A stretch of 52,067 bases of DNA from Gemmatimonadaceae bacterium (GCA_022843265.1 JALHNZ010000023.1:1-52067), one strand, 5' to 3'. Numbered from the stretch's first letter, positions 9,423 through 17,642 are shown. Program-made: numbers and translations. Notes: generated from the letters alone by a model not told the origin.

Positions 9423-9561
9423 AACCGCCGTCCTTCTATATGAGCGGGATCAACGCGAGGGGCGAGCATGGCAAAATGCACGATGCACGCACGTTCGGAC
9501 GCGCCACGTAACGGTCGGTTCCAGCACTGTGAGAGCGCAAAAACTCGGTGAATCAAAACGC

Positions 9562-9588
9562 TCAAGTTCCTCGCCGATGTGTCGATAA
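9562..9588 (+). promoter_or_regulatory. Sigma-28 (FliA) promoter of flagellin
   Basis: TCAAGTTC (9562-9569), an 11-base spacer, then GTCGATAA (9581-9588). Against the sigma-28 consensus TAAAGTTT-N11-GCCGATAA this is 6/8 and 7/8 with exact spacing. Transcription would start near 9595, leaving a leader of about 70 bases before the flagellin ATG. Position and match make this the best supported promoter in the window. Confidence 0.8.
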
Positions 9589-9667
9589 AACACTCTGACC
9601 GCGATCCACTTCCCGGATCCGGACGAGGCACGGATGCCTCAATCGACCATCACGGAGGATAGTCACC

Positions 9668-10423
9668 ATGAAGATCAATACGAATGTCGGCGCGCTCGGC
9701 GCCTCCCGCAACCTGTTCATGAATACGCTGGCCGCCGAAAGCAGCATGCGTAAGCTGAGCTCGGGCCTTCGCATCAGCCGCGCGGCAGACGACGCCGCCG
9801 GTCTCTCGATCGCGAACCGGTTGCGTACGCAGAGCCGCTCGCTCGTGCAGGCGTCGAACAACGCCCAGCAGGGCAACGCGATGCTGCAGATCGCGGAAGG
9901 TGCAGCGCAGGTTGTGCAGAACATCATCGAGCGTCAGAAGGAACTGCTGGTGCAGGCTGCGTCGACGGGTAACAACGGTTCCGTGTCGGCCACGCTCATG
10001 ACGGAAGTTTCGACGCTCGGCGCAGAAGCCACGCGTATCATCGGCGCGACGAACTTCCAGGGTACCAACGTGTTCGCGTCGCTGTCTTTCCAGGTGACGG
10101 ACTCGTCGGGCGGTACGATTTCGGTTGGTGCGGCCCTGACCTACGCGTCGCCGACCGACCTCGCTGGTGCAGATACGGCGCTCGCAAACGTGAACTCCAC
10201 GTTGGCCTCGATCGGTGCCGGACAGAACGTGCTTGACTACACGGTGACGAACCTCAAGAACGCCGTCGTGAATCTCCGCGCAGCGGAATCCTCAATCCGT
10301 GACGTCGACATGGCCGACGAAATGGCGAACTACACGAAGAACAGCGTGCTCCAGCAGGCCGCGACGGCCATGCTTGGACAGGCGAACCAGTCGAGCCAGG
10401 GCATTCTGTCGATCCTGCGCTAA
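9668..10423 (+). CDS. fliC: Flagellin
   Basis: The filament subunit, 251 residues, exported by the flagellar type III system and polymerised outside the cell. The N-terminal D0/D1 region is typical (INTNVGALGASRNLF, LSSGLRISRAADDAAGLSIANRLR), as is the C-terminal D1/D0 region (SSIRDVDMADEMANYTKNSVLQQAATAMLGQANQ). The central surface domain is only about 60 residues, so this is a short flagellin without large D2/D3 insertions. A GGAGG Shine-Dalgarno lies at 9654-9658, 9 bases before the ATG. It is preceded by a sigma-28 promoter and followed by a stable hairpin and then fliD. Several Ser/Thr residues in the middle could be glycan sites for the enzymes encoded upstream (inference). Confidence 0.97.
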   Translation: MKINTNVGALGASRNLFMNTLAAESSMRKLSSGLRISRAADDAAGLSIANRLRTQSRSLVQASNNAQQGNAMLQIAEGAAQVVQNIIERQKELLVQAASTGNNGSVSATLMTEVSTLGAEATRIIGATNFQGTNVFASLSFQVTDSSGGTISVGAALTYASPTDLAGADTALANVNSTLASIGAGQNVLDYTVTNLKNAVVNLRAAESSIRDVDMADEMANYTKNSVLQQAATAMLGQANQSSQGILSILR

Positions 10424-10448
10424 GTCGCGTAGTTCGATCGTAACGCTC

Positions 10449-10480
10449 ACCCCGGGGCCAGCATCTGCTGGTCCCGGGGT
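10449..10480 (+). terminator. Strong hairpin between fliC and fliD
   Basis: ACCCCGGGGCCAGCA (10449-10463) pairs with TGCTGGTCCCGGGGT (10466-10480), a stem of about 14-15 bp with one G:T wobble and a tight loop. No T-run follows, so it may act as a partial terminator or as a 3' stabiliser of the abundant flagellin mRNA. The fliD Shine-Dalgarno follows directly. Confidence 0.6.
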
Positions 10481-10505
10481 TAAGGCCTAAAGGGAGGAAA
10501 GGACG

Positions 10506-12569
10506 ATGACTACACCGATTGCGAATTTCAGCGGGCTGCAAAGCGGCATTCAGTGGAACGATGTGGTTGACTCCATTGTAAGGGCCGACGAAGTGCGCAT
10601 GGTTACACCCATCACGCAGCAGCTTGAAAAGCGAACGGCAGAGCGCGCCGCCTGGACCGAGTTTCAAAAGCTCGTTTTCAACTTGAACGAAAGTTCGCGC
10701 GCCGTGCGTATTGCCGGTTTTGGTGGCTTTCTTGCCACTGCACCCAAGAGCCCTGCGTCTGGGCAGACGTTGTTTAGCGCCACGGCATCCAACCTCGCCG
10801 AACCCGGCCGCTATCGTGTAGAAGTCGTGCAACTTGCCGAAACCGCCAAGCTTGGCGGAAAGGCGGTTGCTGATCGCGCTACGGCACTCAATCTGACCGG
10901 CGATTTTGCAATCAACGGCACGTCGATCTCTATCGATGCCGCCGATTCATTGCAGGCGATTCGTGACAAGGTCAACGCTGCGAACACTGGTCCATCGGCG
11001 ACCGGAGTGAGCGCCAGCATTTTGAACGATGGCACGACAGGCGGGCGCCTGGTGCTGACTCGTTCCACTGCCGGATCGGACGGCATTTCGCTGACCGACG
11101 GCACAGGTGGAATCGCACGCGAGCTCGGGTTTCTCGATTCTCGGACCAAGCCGATTTCATCAACGACGGATGCGATTGCTGCGGCGCTGGGCATTGCCGT
11201 CTCTCCGCCACCGGCGTCGATCCGCGTTGGTGACAAGCTGATTACGGTGGATCTCAGCACCGATTCAATTTCGTCGATCGTGGCGAAGATTCAGGCCGCC
11301 GGTGGTCAAGCAGCTACCGAGACCATGCCGTTTGGCGACGAGACGCGCTACCGACTGGTTGCTGATGGCAATGTGCAGGCGGTCAGCGGCGATGCCAACA
11401 GTGAGGCGGTGATCAGCGCCCTCGGTTTTGCGGCCGGTTCCACCAGTGCTGTACGACAGGTGAGCGTGAGCGGTGCCCTCAGTGATGCGGGTGGCACACC
11501 GGCGACGGCGTCGACTGCGTTGGCAGGACTGCGCCTGAACGGTGTTGATGCAGCCATTGCCGCCGGCGATGCGATCAACATTCGCGGCACGCGTGGCGAC
11601 GGCAGTGTGGTCAATATCGGTATTGCCATTGATCCCGGCGAAACTGTGCAGGACCTGCTCAATAAAATCAATGATGCCACAAGTGGGTTTGGCGCGGGAA
11701 CGCGCACCGCGACGGCGTCGATCGGCGCTGATGGCAAGATTCGCCTGGCGGATGCAACGGGCGGTTCATCGCGCCTGTCATTTTCGATGGACATTGTGCG
11801 AGCCGACGGAAGCACGGGGTCGCTCGGTACGTCCAGCGTAGAAACCGCGGGGCGTGCGCGCGAGTTGCAGGCCGGCCGTGACGCCATCATCGTGGTCGAT
11901 GGCACCGAGTATGTGCGCAACACGAACTCGATTACCGACGCCATTCCGAATGTTACGCTTTCGCTCTCTGCTGCCGAAGCTGGTACTACAGTGGATCTCG
12001 ACATCTCGCGCAACGTGGATGGCGCGTCGGATGCCGCCAAGAAGTTAGTGGACTCGTACAACGCCGTGCGCACGTTCTTCGATGAACAGCGTCAGGTGGA
12101 TGCGCCGCTCTATAGCAACTCGTTGTTGCGTGGCGTGGTGGAGAGTTTTACGGCGTCGTTGCGTGTTGACGTCACCGGGAACGCAACCTACAACCGGCCG
12201 ACGTTGGTTGGCATGACGCTTGACCGAAATGGCCGCCTCACCTTCGATACAGCAAAGTTCAAGGAAGCGCTCAATTCGGCGCCGAAAGAAATCGAATCAC
12301 TGTTTGGATTGATGGGACTAGGTGGTGCGTTCGTCACGTCGACGGACAAAGCCACCGGCTTCAGCGAAGGCACCATCAGTACGCAGCTGCGCAGTCTGTC
12401 GGAATCGTCAACGCGCCTGACGGCACGAGAGGCGGAAGCAAAGCGGCGGCTCGAGCTTCGTCGCGCATCCCTCGTGGCGCAGTTCACGCAAATGGAAAGC
12501 GCACTGGCCAGGCTGAACTCGCAGGGCACGGCTCTCCGCGGCTTGATGGGTGCCTCGCAGTCAAACTGA
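10506..12569 (+). CDS. fliD: Flagellar filament cap protein FliD (HAP2)
   Basis: Caps the growing filament and folds arriving flagellin. At 687 residues it is considerably longer than the common 400-500. The FliD N-terminal domain (about 1-110) has FSGLQSGIQWNDVVDSIV and VTPITQQLEKRTAERAAW. The middle has repeated beta-rich blocks of the flagellin hook-IN type (SIDAADSLQAIRDKVNAA, IAIDPGETVQDLLNKIND). The C-terminal domain (about 500-687) has YSNSLLRGVVESFTASL, GRLTFDTAKFKEALNS and a terminal coiled coil (QFTQMESALARLNSQG) typical of FliD. The ATG follows GGGAGG closely. It probably shares the flagellin transcript by read-through. Extra middle domains explain the length. Confidence 0.93.
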   Translation: MTTPIANFSGLQSGIQWNDVVDSIVRADEVRMVTPITQQLEKRTAERAAWTEFQKLVFNLNESSRAVRIAGFGGFLATAPKSPASGQTLFSATASNLAEPGRYRVEVVQLAETAKLGGKAVADRATALNLTGDFAINGTSISIDAADSLQAIRDKVNAANTGPSATGVSASILNDGTTGGRLVLTRSTAGSDGISLTDGTGGIARELGFLDSRTKPISSTTDAIAAALGIAVSPPPASIRVGDKLITVDLSTDSISSIVAKIQAAGGQAATETMPFGDETRYRLVADGNVQAVSGDANSEAVISALGFAAGSTSAVRQVSVSGALSDAGGTPATASTALAGLRLNGVDAAIAAGDAINIRGTRGDGSVVNIGIAIDPGETVQDLLNKINDATSGFGAGTRTATASIGADGKIRLADATGGSSRLSFSMDIVRADGSTGSLGTSSVETAGRARELQAGRDAIIVVDGTEYVRNTNSITDAIPNVTLSLSAAEAGTTVDLDISRNVDGASDAAKKLVDSYNAVRTFFDEQRQVDAPLYSNSLLRGVVESFTASLRVDVTGNATYNRPTLVGMTLDRNGRLTFDTAKFKEALNSAPKEIESLFGLMGLGGAFVTSTDKATGFSEGTISTQLRSLSESSTRLTAREAEAKRRLELRRASLVAQFTQMESALARLNSQGTALRGLMGASQSN

Positions 12570-12629
12570 CGTAGCATGTAACTCCGACCGTTCATATCGT
12601 CTCTCACTCAGACCCACATCAGGAAAGAC

Positions 12630-13025
12630 ATGTCGTACGCGAGTCAGGCTGCCAACTATCGTGAGCTGGAAATTTTGAGTGCGTCGCCGGAGCGTCTGGT
12701 CGTGATCATATTCGACGCGCTCGTCGTGCAGCTTGAGCGGGCGCGCATTGGCACCGAGCGCAATGATCTTGAGATGCAGGTGGTAGGGCTCACCAAGGCC
12801 CGCGCGATTCTCGGCGAACTGCTGGCCACCCTCGATTTCGAGAAGGGTGCGGAAGTCGCCACGCAGTTGGCCGATCTGTACCAGTACATGCTGGCCGAGC
12901 TGGTTGATGTCGGACAGCGAAAAGATGTGGTGATGCTGCGTCGACTGGCTGGCATCGCGTCCACGCTGCGTGACGGCTTCAGTGGGGCATGTGAGCAGTT
13001 GCAGGCCGTCAAGATGTCAGCGTGA
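12630..13025 (+). CDS. fliS: Flagellar export chaperone FliS
   Basis: A 131-residue helical cytoplasmic chaperone that binds the flagellin C-terminus and prevents early polymerisation. It shows the family pattern: an N-terminal YRELEILSASPERLVVIIFDALVVQLERA, then the four-helix bundle with ALVVQLERARIG, KARAILGELLATLDFEKG and LADLYQYMLAELVDV. An AGGA Shine-Dalgarno precedes the ATG. Placement directly after fliD is the standard fliC-fliD-fliS order. The stop overlaps a GTG of the next reading frame, but the next gene more likely starts at 13055. Confidence 0.93.
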   Translation: MSYASQAANYRELEILSASPERLVVIIFDALVVQLERARIGTERNDLEMQVVGLTKARAILGELLATLDFEKGAEVATQLADLYQYMLAELVDVGQRKDVVMLRRLAGIASTLRDGFSGACEQLQAVKMSA

Positions 13026-13054
13026 GTACGATGGATACGAGGAGGGTAATAGCC

Positions 13055-13423
13055 ATGGCCGAATCGTTCGAAGCGCTTGGGAACGATGTGTTGACCGCAT
13101 TGTCGAGGGATCCGGACACGGATGCCGACAAATCCAGCGAGTCGTCGCAGGTTGAGCTGCTGCTCGCGGAGCGCGACGCACTGCTCGCGGAGTTGACGGC
13201 GGCGCTGGCCGAGTCTGGTGCCCCGGTTCCAGCCGATGCATTCCAGCCGGTCGCGGCCGCGCTGTCTAATGCATCAACGAGTACGGCCACGTTGATCGCC
13301 AAGGTGGCGGATCGCACGGATGCGCTTCGTACCGCGCTGCGCGAGATGAGTCGCAGTGCGCAGGTAGCGGACGCGTACCAGAGCCCGAGCACGCACGCGG
13401 GGCTGATCAATGCGCGACGCTGA
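13055..13423 (+). CDS. FliT/FlgN-like flagellar chaperone candidate
   Basis: A 122-residue, mostly helical protein. The start at 13055 is chosen because AGGAGGG (13040-13046) lies 8 bases upstream; a GTG at 13022 overlapping the fliS stop is less likely. The central helix VELLLAERDALLAELTAALAE is the amphipathic helix seen in FliT and FlgN chaperones, and the C-terminus with an aromatic residue (VADAYQSP) near the end is also FlgN-like. The position after fliS is where fliT usually sits. Sequence similarity alone is weak, so the function (chaperone for FliD or hook-associated proteins) rests largely on context. Confidence 0.65.
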   Translation: MAESFEALGNDVLTALSRDPDTDADKSSESSQVELLLAERDALLAELTAALAESGAPVPADAFQPVAAALSNASTSTATLIAKVADRTDALRTALREMSRSAQVADAYQSPSTHAGLINARR

Positions 13424-13718
13424 TCACACGCGGGCTCTGGCCTCGGCCGCGATCGCGTCTATCGCGCCGCGGGCGGAAGGCGAGCCACACCTCACGTTTG
13501 AAACGCTGCTCACCGACACGCTGCACGAAATGGCGGCCGATGAAGCCAGCGGTGAGACCGAGCCCGACGCCGTCAGCATCTTGTGCGACGACGCGGTCGC
13601 CGCGATGCGAGCCGATGGTGCCGCGCCGCTCGCTCGTCCCTTTCATCATTCATATCTCACGCCGATCGGCACGCCGACGTTCCCGTCCCGCCCCTCTCGC
13701 CTCGACGTTCGATCCTGA
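13410..13718 (+). CDS. Uncharacterised small protein in the flagellar operon
   Basis: A 102-residue protein whose ATG lies inside the end of the previous gene (14-base overlap), which suggests translational coupling. The first two thirds are probably helical and acidic (TFETLLTDTLHEMAADEAS, PDAVSILCDDAVAAM); the tail is proline-rich and basic (LTPIGTPTFPSRPSR). There is no signal peptide, membrane segment or family I recognise. Its position between a chaperone candidate and flgM suggests a flagellar assembly or regulatory role, which is inference. A non-coding or recently evolved frame cannot be excluded, though the overlap and frame continuity favour a real gene. Confidence 0.5.
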   Translation: MRDADHTRALASAAIASIAPRAEGEPHLTFETLLTDTLHEMAADEASGETEPDAVSILCDDAVAAMRADGAAPLARPFHHSYLTPIGTPTFPSRPSRLDVRS

Positions 13719-13756
13719 CCCGAGCTGCGCTACAAAGAGCGGTCAGAGTGACCGAC

Positions 13757-13784
13757 TAAAGTTACAGCGCGATGGTGCCGATAG
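13757..13784 (+). promoter_or_regulatory. Sigma-28-like promoter of flgM
   Basis: TAAAGTTA (13757-13764), a 12-base spacer and GCCGATAG (13777-13784), matching TAAAGTTT-N11-GCCGATAA at 7/8 and 7/8 with one extra spacer base. It lies just upstream of the flgM Shine-Dalgarno at 13796-13800. Making FlgM from a promoter read by the sigma factor it inhibits is a known feedback arrangement. Confidence 0.65.
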
Positions 13785-13810
13785 TCAGAAAGAACGGAGG
13801 AAACCCCACT

Positions 13811-14110
13811 ATGAAAATCTTCGGAAGTTACGACCAGATTCGTCCCGACCGCCCGACCAGTCCGGTGGCGCCGACGAACACTCAGGGCCAGGCGGCAACG
13901 ACCCCCGTTGCTCCTGTGCCCAAAGCCGACTCGGTACAGTTGTCCGAGTCTGGAAAGTCCATGGCTCGCAAGCTCGATGTCGAGCACCGCGAAACGCTCG
14001 ACCCCGAGCGCACCGCGGAGCTGCGTCGGAAGGTGCTTGAAGGCGCGTACAACACTCTTGACGTGGTAGATCAGGTCGCCCGGCGCATCATGCAGCGCGG
14101 CGATCTCTGA
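13811..14110 (+). CDS. flgM: Anti-sigma-28 factor FlgM
   Basis: A 99-residue negative regulator that binds sigma-28 until it is exported through the finished hook. The start at 13811 follows GGAGG (13796-13800) at 10 bases; the ATG at 13772 is upstream of that site and is rejected. The N-terminal half is low-complexity and probably disordered (SPVAPTNTQGQAATTPVAP), as expected for FlgM. The C-terminal sigma-binding half has DSVQLSESGKSMARKLDVE, then RTAELRRKVLEGAYNTLD and VDQVARRIMQ, matching the family's core pattern. The neighbours are late flagellar genes, and a sigma-28-like promoter precedes it. Confidence 0.85.
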   Translation: MKIFGSYDQIRPDRPTSPVAPTNTQGQAATTPVAPVPKADSVQLSESGKSMARKLDVEHRETLDPERTAELRRKVLEGAYNTLDVVDQVARRIMQRGDL

Positions 14111-14157
14111 TTCACTGGCGTTATCACCGAACGATCCCTTTCCGGAGACCCCGCGCC

Positions 14158-14529
14158 ATGAAGTTCCTCGTAGTCGATGACTCCGCGACCATGCGGCGAA
14201 TCGTCGTCAACTCGCTGCAGCGCATCGGCTTTACCGACACCGTGGAAGCCGGCGACGGACAGGAAGCCCTGGCGCGATTCGATTCCTCGGTGCAGTTCGT
14301 GATCACCGACTGGAATATGCCAAACATGAGTGGCACTGATTTCACGCGTGCCCTGCGCGCCCGTCCCGATGGGGCAAACGTGCCGGTGTTGATGGTGACG
14401 GCACGTAGCGTGAAGGAAGACATCCTCACGGCGATGGAAGCTGGAGTAAACAACTACATCGTCAAGCCGTTCACGCCACAGGTGCTCAAGGAGAAGATCG
14501 ATGCACTTCTCCCGGCTGCCGCGGCCTGA
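14158..14529 (+). CDS. cheY: Chemotaxis response regulator CheY
   Basis: A 123-residue single-domain receiver. Phosphorylated CheY binds the flagellar switch and changes rotation. The acidic pair is Asp7/Asp8 (FLVVDDSATMRR), the phosphoacceptor is Asp51 (FVITDWNMPNMSG), the switch Thr is in LMVTARS and the conserved Lys is in IVKPFTP. The WNMPNM motif is characteristic of motor-binding CheY. A GGAG element lies about 10 bases upstream. It is followed by cheZ with a 17-base gap, so the signal and its phosphatase are co-expressed. A second receiver, more diverged from this motor type, is encoded at 19663. Confidence 0.94.
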   Translation: MKFLVVDDSATMRRIVVNSLQRIGFTDTVEAGDGQEALARFDSSVQFVITDWNMPNMSGTDFTRALRARPDGANVPVLMVTARSVKEDILTAMEAGVNNYIVKPFTPQVLKEKIDALLPAAAA

Positions 14530-14546
14530 GGCGAGGCCAACCAGTC

Positions 14547-15245
14547 ATGAACACGCAACGAACTGAAGAAGTGCTGTACGAGACGGAGGCGGCCCTTCGA
14601 CTGGTCGACCACGGCTTGCTCGGCCTTCGCAACGAGGCGCCGGATATCGAACCGGCTCCGCAATTTCTGATGCAGCAGGGCGGCTTGTCCGAGTTGCCCG
14701 CCATCCTTGAGCGCGCTAACGCGCAGATCCTGGGCGTGTTGTCACGGTTGCGGCAGAGCCGAGCAGCGATCGAGTCAACCGCGCTCGAGAAGCTCGCATC
14801 GACGCACGAAAAGATCAAAGAAGTCACGTCGGCAACCGAAGACGCCGCCATCAACATCATGGACGCCTGTGATCGCGCCACGCAGATGGTCGACGAACTC
14901 GATACGATCGACGCCGAGCCGACGCCGGATCGTGAGCGCGCGACTGGGGTTCGATCGAACCTTCGGGATGAACTGTTTCTGATGATGGGTGCGCTGCAGT
15001 TCCAGGACATCACCTCGCAGCAGTTGGCGCATGCCTCCGCGGTGTTGGTTGAAATGGAAGCGCGCCTGATCGACATCGCGCGACTCTTTGACGGTAAAGC
15101 AGATTTCTCTGAGCAGGCCGTGCGAGCGGAACAGTCGGCACCCAACGTTCAGACGTACGACCCGAACGCGACGACTCGTGATTCCGAATCACGTCAGGCG
15201 CTCGCGGATGACATTTTCTCGACGATTCGCGCGCCAGCCGCCTGA
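14547..15245 (+). CDS. cheZ: CheY-P phosphatase CheZ
   Basis: A 232-residue protein with the CheZ pattern: long helical hairpin segments (ERANAQILGVLSRLRQSR, SATEDAAINIMDACDRATQM), the catalytic motif ALQFQDITSQQ carrying the Gln that positions water on CheY-P, and a C-terminal amphipathic segment (ALADDIFSTIRA) like the CheY-binding tail of known CheZ, joined by a flexible linker. It is paired with cheY and followed by a perfect terminator hairpin. A CheX-family phosphatase is encoded at 20039, so two distinct CheY-P phosphatase types coexist. Confidence 0.9.
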   Translation: MNTQRTEEVLYETEAALRLVDHGLLGLRNEAPDIEPAPQFLMQQGGLSELPAILERANAQILGVLSRLRQSRAAIESTALEKLASTHEKIKEVTSATEDAAINIMDACDRATQMVDELDTIDAEPTPDRERATGVRSNLRDELFLMMGALQFQDITSQQLAHASAVLVEMEARLIDIARLFDGKADFSEQAVRAEQSAPNVQTYDPNATTRDSESRQALADDIFSTIRAPAA

Positions 15246-15282
15246 TTCGCTACGCCAGACTGACGGCAACACGCAGGTACAT

Positions 15283-15319
15283 ACACGGGGCGAACTCTAC
15301 GACAGAGTTCGCCCCGTGT
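15283..15319 (+). terminator. Perfect 16-bp hairpin after cheZ
   Basis: ACACGGGGCGAACTCT (15283-15298) and its exact complement (15304-15319) with a 5-base loop, followed by a short T-containing stretch (gcgttta). The stability and the position 37 bases after cheZ support transcription termination of the flagellar block before the cheA operon. The downstream T-run is poor. Confidence 0.75.
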
Positions 15320-15337
15320 GCGTTTACTGACCAACAC

Positions 15338-15364
15338 TCAACTAACCGTCACGTCGTCCGATAC
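15338..15364 (+). promoter_or_regulatory. Possible sigma-28-like promoter of cheA
   Basis: TCAACTAA (15338-15345), 11-base spacer, TCCGATAC (15357-15364). The match to consensus is only 4/8 and 6/8, but the spacing is exact and the TCAA-to-CGA distance equals that of the flagellin promoter. It lies between the cheZ terminator and the cheA start. Confidence 0.4.
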
Positions 15365-15431
15365 TCCCAACCGTCAGTGCGCGCTTCTCTGGCGTGTCAC
15401 TCTGCACGTTCCTCTACGCAACGTACGCCAC

Positions 15432-17642
15432 GTGTCACACCTAACGCTCGACGACGCTGCCACGCTTCTGCTTCAGATCGAGGCGGGAGACATTGACGAT
15501 CTGGGGCGCTTGCGCGACTCCCTGATGACGCTCGTATTTGAGAATCACGTGCCGATCACTGCACAGCCGCACGTCGCACGTGCGACGCGCTTGCTCGGCA
15601 CGCTGGTCGATGGTTCGGCCACGGAACCCGAGGCGGTCTTCTCTGACATCAGTCGCACGCTCGAAGCGGCAGTGGCAGCCGCAGATGCCGCGGCGATGGC
15701 GGCGCCGGCTGTCCACGCAAAAAGCAAAGCGCCGGCCAAGCGCACGCCCCGCAATACGCCAACGCGATCGGTGGTGATTGACGACATCCCGTTTGATGCG
15801 GCGCCGGTCGCCGCACCGCTTTCCGCAAGCGTTTCCGCGCCCGTCGCTGCACCCGTCGCAGTGCCCGTTGCCGCGCCCGCGGCTGCACCGGTAACACCGC
15901 CCGCCGCCGCAATGGGTGTGACGCCGATCATGTACGATCCGGCCATTGACGAACTGCCAAGCGACACAGACCTCGACCTGCTCGGCGATTTTATCACTGA
16001 GAGTGTGGAGTGTCTTGTGGGTGCCGAAGCCGCACTGCTCGCGCTCGAAGCCGATCCGTCGCACGAAGAAGCGATCAACACGGTATTCCGCGCGTTCCAC
16101 ACCGTAAAAGGCACGAGTGCATTTCTCGGTCTGCAGCGCATCGCCGCGTTCGCACATGAAGCGGAATCGCTGCTGAGCCGCGTGCGCGACAAGCAGATCA
16201 ACTACACACGGGCCTGCGCTGAGCTGTCATTGGCGTCGTCCGACATGCTGAAAGCGCTCCTCGATGCCGTGAAGGAAGCGGCGGCAGATACGGGCCGTCT
16301 CAACATTCCGGGCGGATACGCCGAGCTGCTGCACGCGCTGGCAACGTACGACCCGGCGCATGAGCCGAAGGATCTCGCTCGAGTGCTGAACGCACCACGA
16401 AACGAGGAGAACGCGCGTTCGTCTGAGTCAACGATTCGGGTGCGGACGGATCGCCTGGATCGCCTGATTGATATGGTGGGCGAACTCGTGATTGCGCAAA
16501 CGATGATTTCCGGTGACGAGGAGCTCGACCGCACGCGTCAGCACGAACTCGTCCGCAAAGTGACGCACGCGGGCAAGATTGTACGCGAGCTGCAGGATCT
16601 GTCGATGTCCATGCGCATGATCGAACTGCGCCCGACGTTCCAGAAGCTGGCCCGCGTGGTTCGCGACACGGCGGTGAAGGCCGGAAAAGAAGTCGCATTT
16701 ACGGTGACCGGCGATGACGTGGAAATTGATCGTCAGCTCGCTGATTTGCTTGGTGATCCACTGGTGCACATGGTGCGCAACGCCGTCGATCACGGCGTCG
16801 AAGGCCCGCAGGAACGTATCGCGGCGGGCAAGGCACGTACCGGCTCCGTCAAGCTGCAGGCCTACCACGCGTCCGGAAACGTGGTCGTCGAGCTGGTTGA
16901 TGACGGCCGCGGCTTGCACCGTGAAAAAATTGTCGCCAAGGCGATCGAAAAAGGACTGATCGAAAGCGACAAGGGCATGAGCGACAGCGAGGTGTTCAAT
17001 CTGATTTTCGCGCCCGGCTTCTCAACCGCCGAACGCGTCACGGATATTTCCGGGCGCGGAGTGGGCATGGATGTGGTGCGACGCAATCTGGAACTCATCC
17101 GTGGTCGTATCGACATCAGCTCGGCGCCTGGCAAGGGAACCACGTTCGCGATTCGTTTGCCGCTTACGCTCGCCGTGACTGACGGCATGCTGATCCGTGT
17201 TGGTGAGGAGCGCTTCGTGGTGCCGACTACGAACATTCACATGAGCTTCCGTCCGGAGCCGTCCATGCTCTCCACGATTGTGGGACGTGGGGAAGTGGTG
17301 CTGTTGCGTGGTGAACTGATGCCGATTGCGCGTCTGCACGACTTGTTCGATGTACCAAACGCTGTGCAGAGTCCGCTCGAAGGCTTGCTCATGATCGTAG
17401 GCGACGCCGAGAAGCGTACCGCTCTGCTTGTGGACGAGTTGCTCGGGCAGCAACAAGTCGTTGCCAAGACGCTCGGCGAGCAGCTTGGCAAGGTACCGGG
17501 TGTGAGCGGAGGCGCGATCCTCGGTGATGGTCGTGTGGGCTTGATTCTCGATGTCTCGGAGACCGTGGCGTTGGCCCAGGGACACGGCACATCTCCTGGT
17601 CGACACGCCATGGACCGTGCACGATCCGCTGCGGCCGCGTGA
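15432..17642 (+). CDS. cheA: Chemotaxis histidine kinase CheA
   Basis: A 736-residue kinase that phosphorylates CheY and CheB. The GTG start at 15432 is preferred because the only earlier in-frame start (15318) lies inside the terminator hairpin. The N-terminal ~85 residues form an extra helical segment of unknown role, followed by an Ala/Pro/Val-rich linker (about 120-160). The P1 domain carries the phosphorylated His223 in FRAFHTVKGTSAFLG. No P2 CheY-binding domain is evident: the short linker leads to P3 dimerisation (DRLDRLIDMVGELVIAQ), P4 ATPase (HMVRNAVDHG, VDDGRGL, GRGVGMDVV, GKGTTFAIRLPL) and the P5 CheW-like domain. It is followed by cheW. Confidence 0.93.
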   Translation: MSHLTLDDAATLLLQIEAGDIDDLGRLRDSLMTLVFENHVPITAQPHVARATRLLGTLVDGSATEPEAVFSDISRTLEAAVAAADAAAMAAPAVHAKSKAPAKRTPRNTPTRSVVIDDIPFDAAPVAAPLSASVSAPVAAPVAVPVAAPAAAPVTPPAAAMGVTPIMYDPAIDELPSDTDLDLLGDFITESVECLVGAEAALLALEADPSHEEAINTVFRAFHTVKGTSAFLGLQRIAAFAHEAESLLSRVRDKQINYTRACAELSLASSDMLKALLDAVKEAAADTGRLNIPGGYAELLHALATYDPAHEPKDLARVLNAPRNEENARSSESTIRVRTDRLDRLIDMVGELVIAQTMISGDEELDRTRQHELVRKVTHAGKIVRELQDLSMSMRMIELRPTFQKLARVVRDTAVKAGKEVAFTVTGDDVEIDRQLADLLGDPLVHMVRNAVDHGVEGPQERIAAGKARTGSVKLQAYHASGNVVVELVDDGRGLHREKIVAKAIEKGLIESDKGMSDSEVFNLIFAPGFSTAERVTDISGRGVGMDVVRRNLELIRGRIDISSAPGKGTTFAIRLPLTLAVTDGMLIRVGEERFVVPTTNIHMSFRPEPSMLSTIVGRGEVVLLRGELMPIARLHDLFDVPNAVQSPLEGLLMIVGDAEKRTALLVDELLGQQQVVAKTLGEQLGKVPGVSGGAILGDGRVGLILDVSETVALAQGHGTSPGRHAMDRARSAAAA

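Noticed and set aside
15318-15431. Upstream GTG start for cheA
   Set aside because: The codon lies inside the perfect terminator hairpin after cheZ, and the added residues do not resemble any CheA; the GTG at 15432 is preferred.
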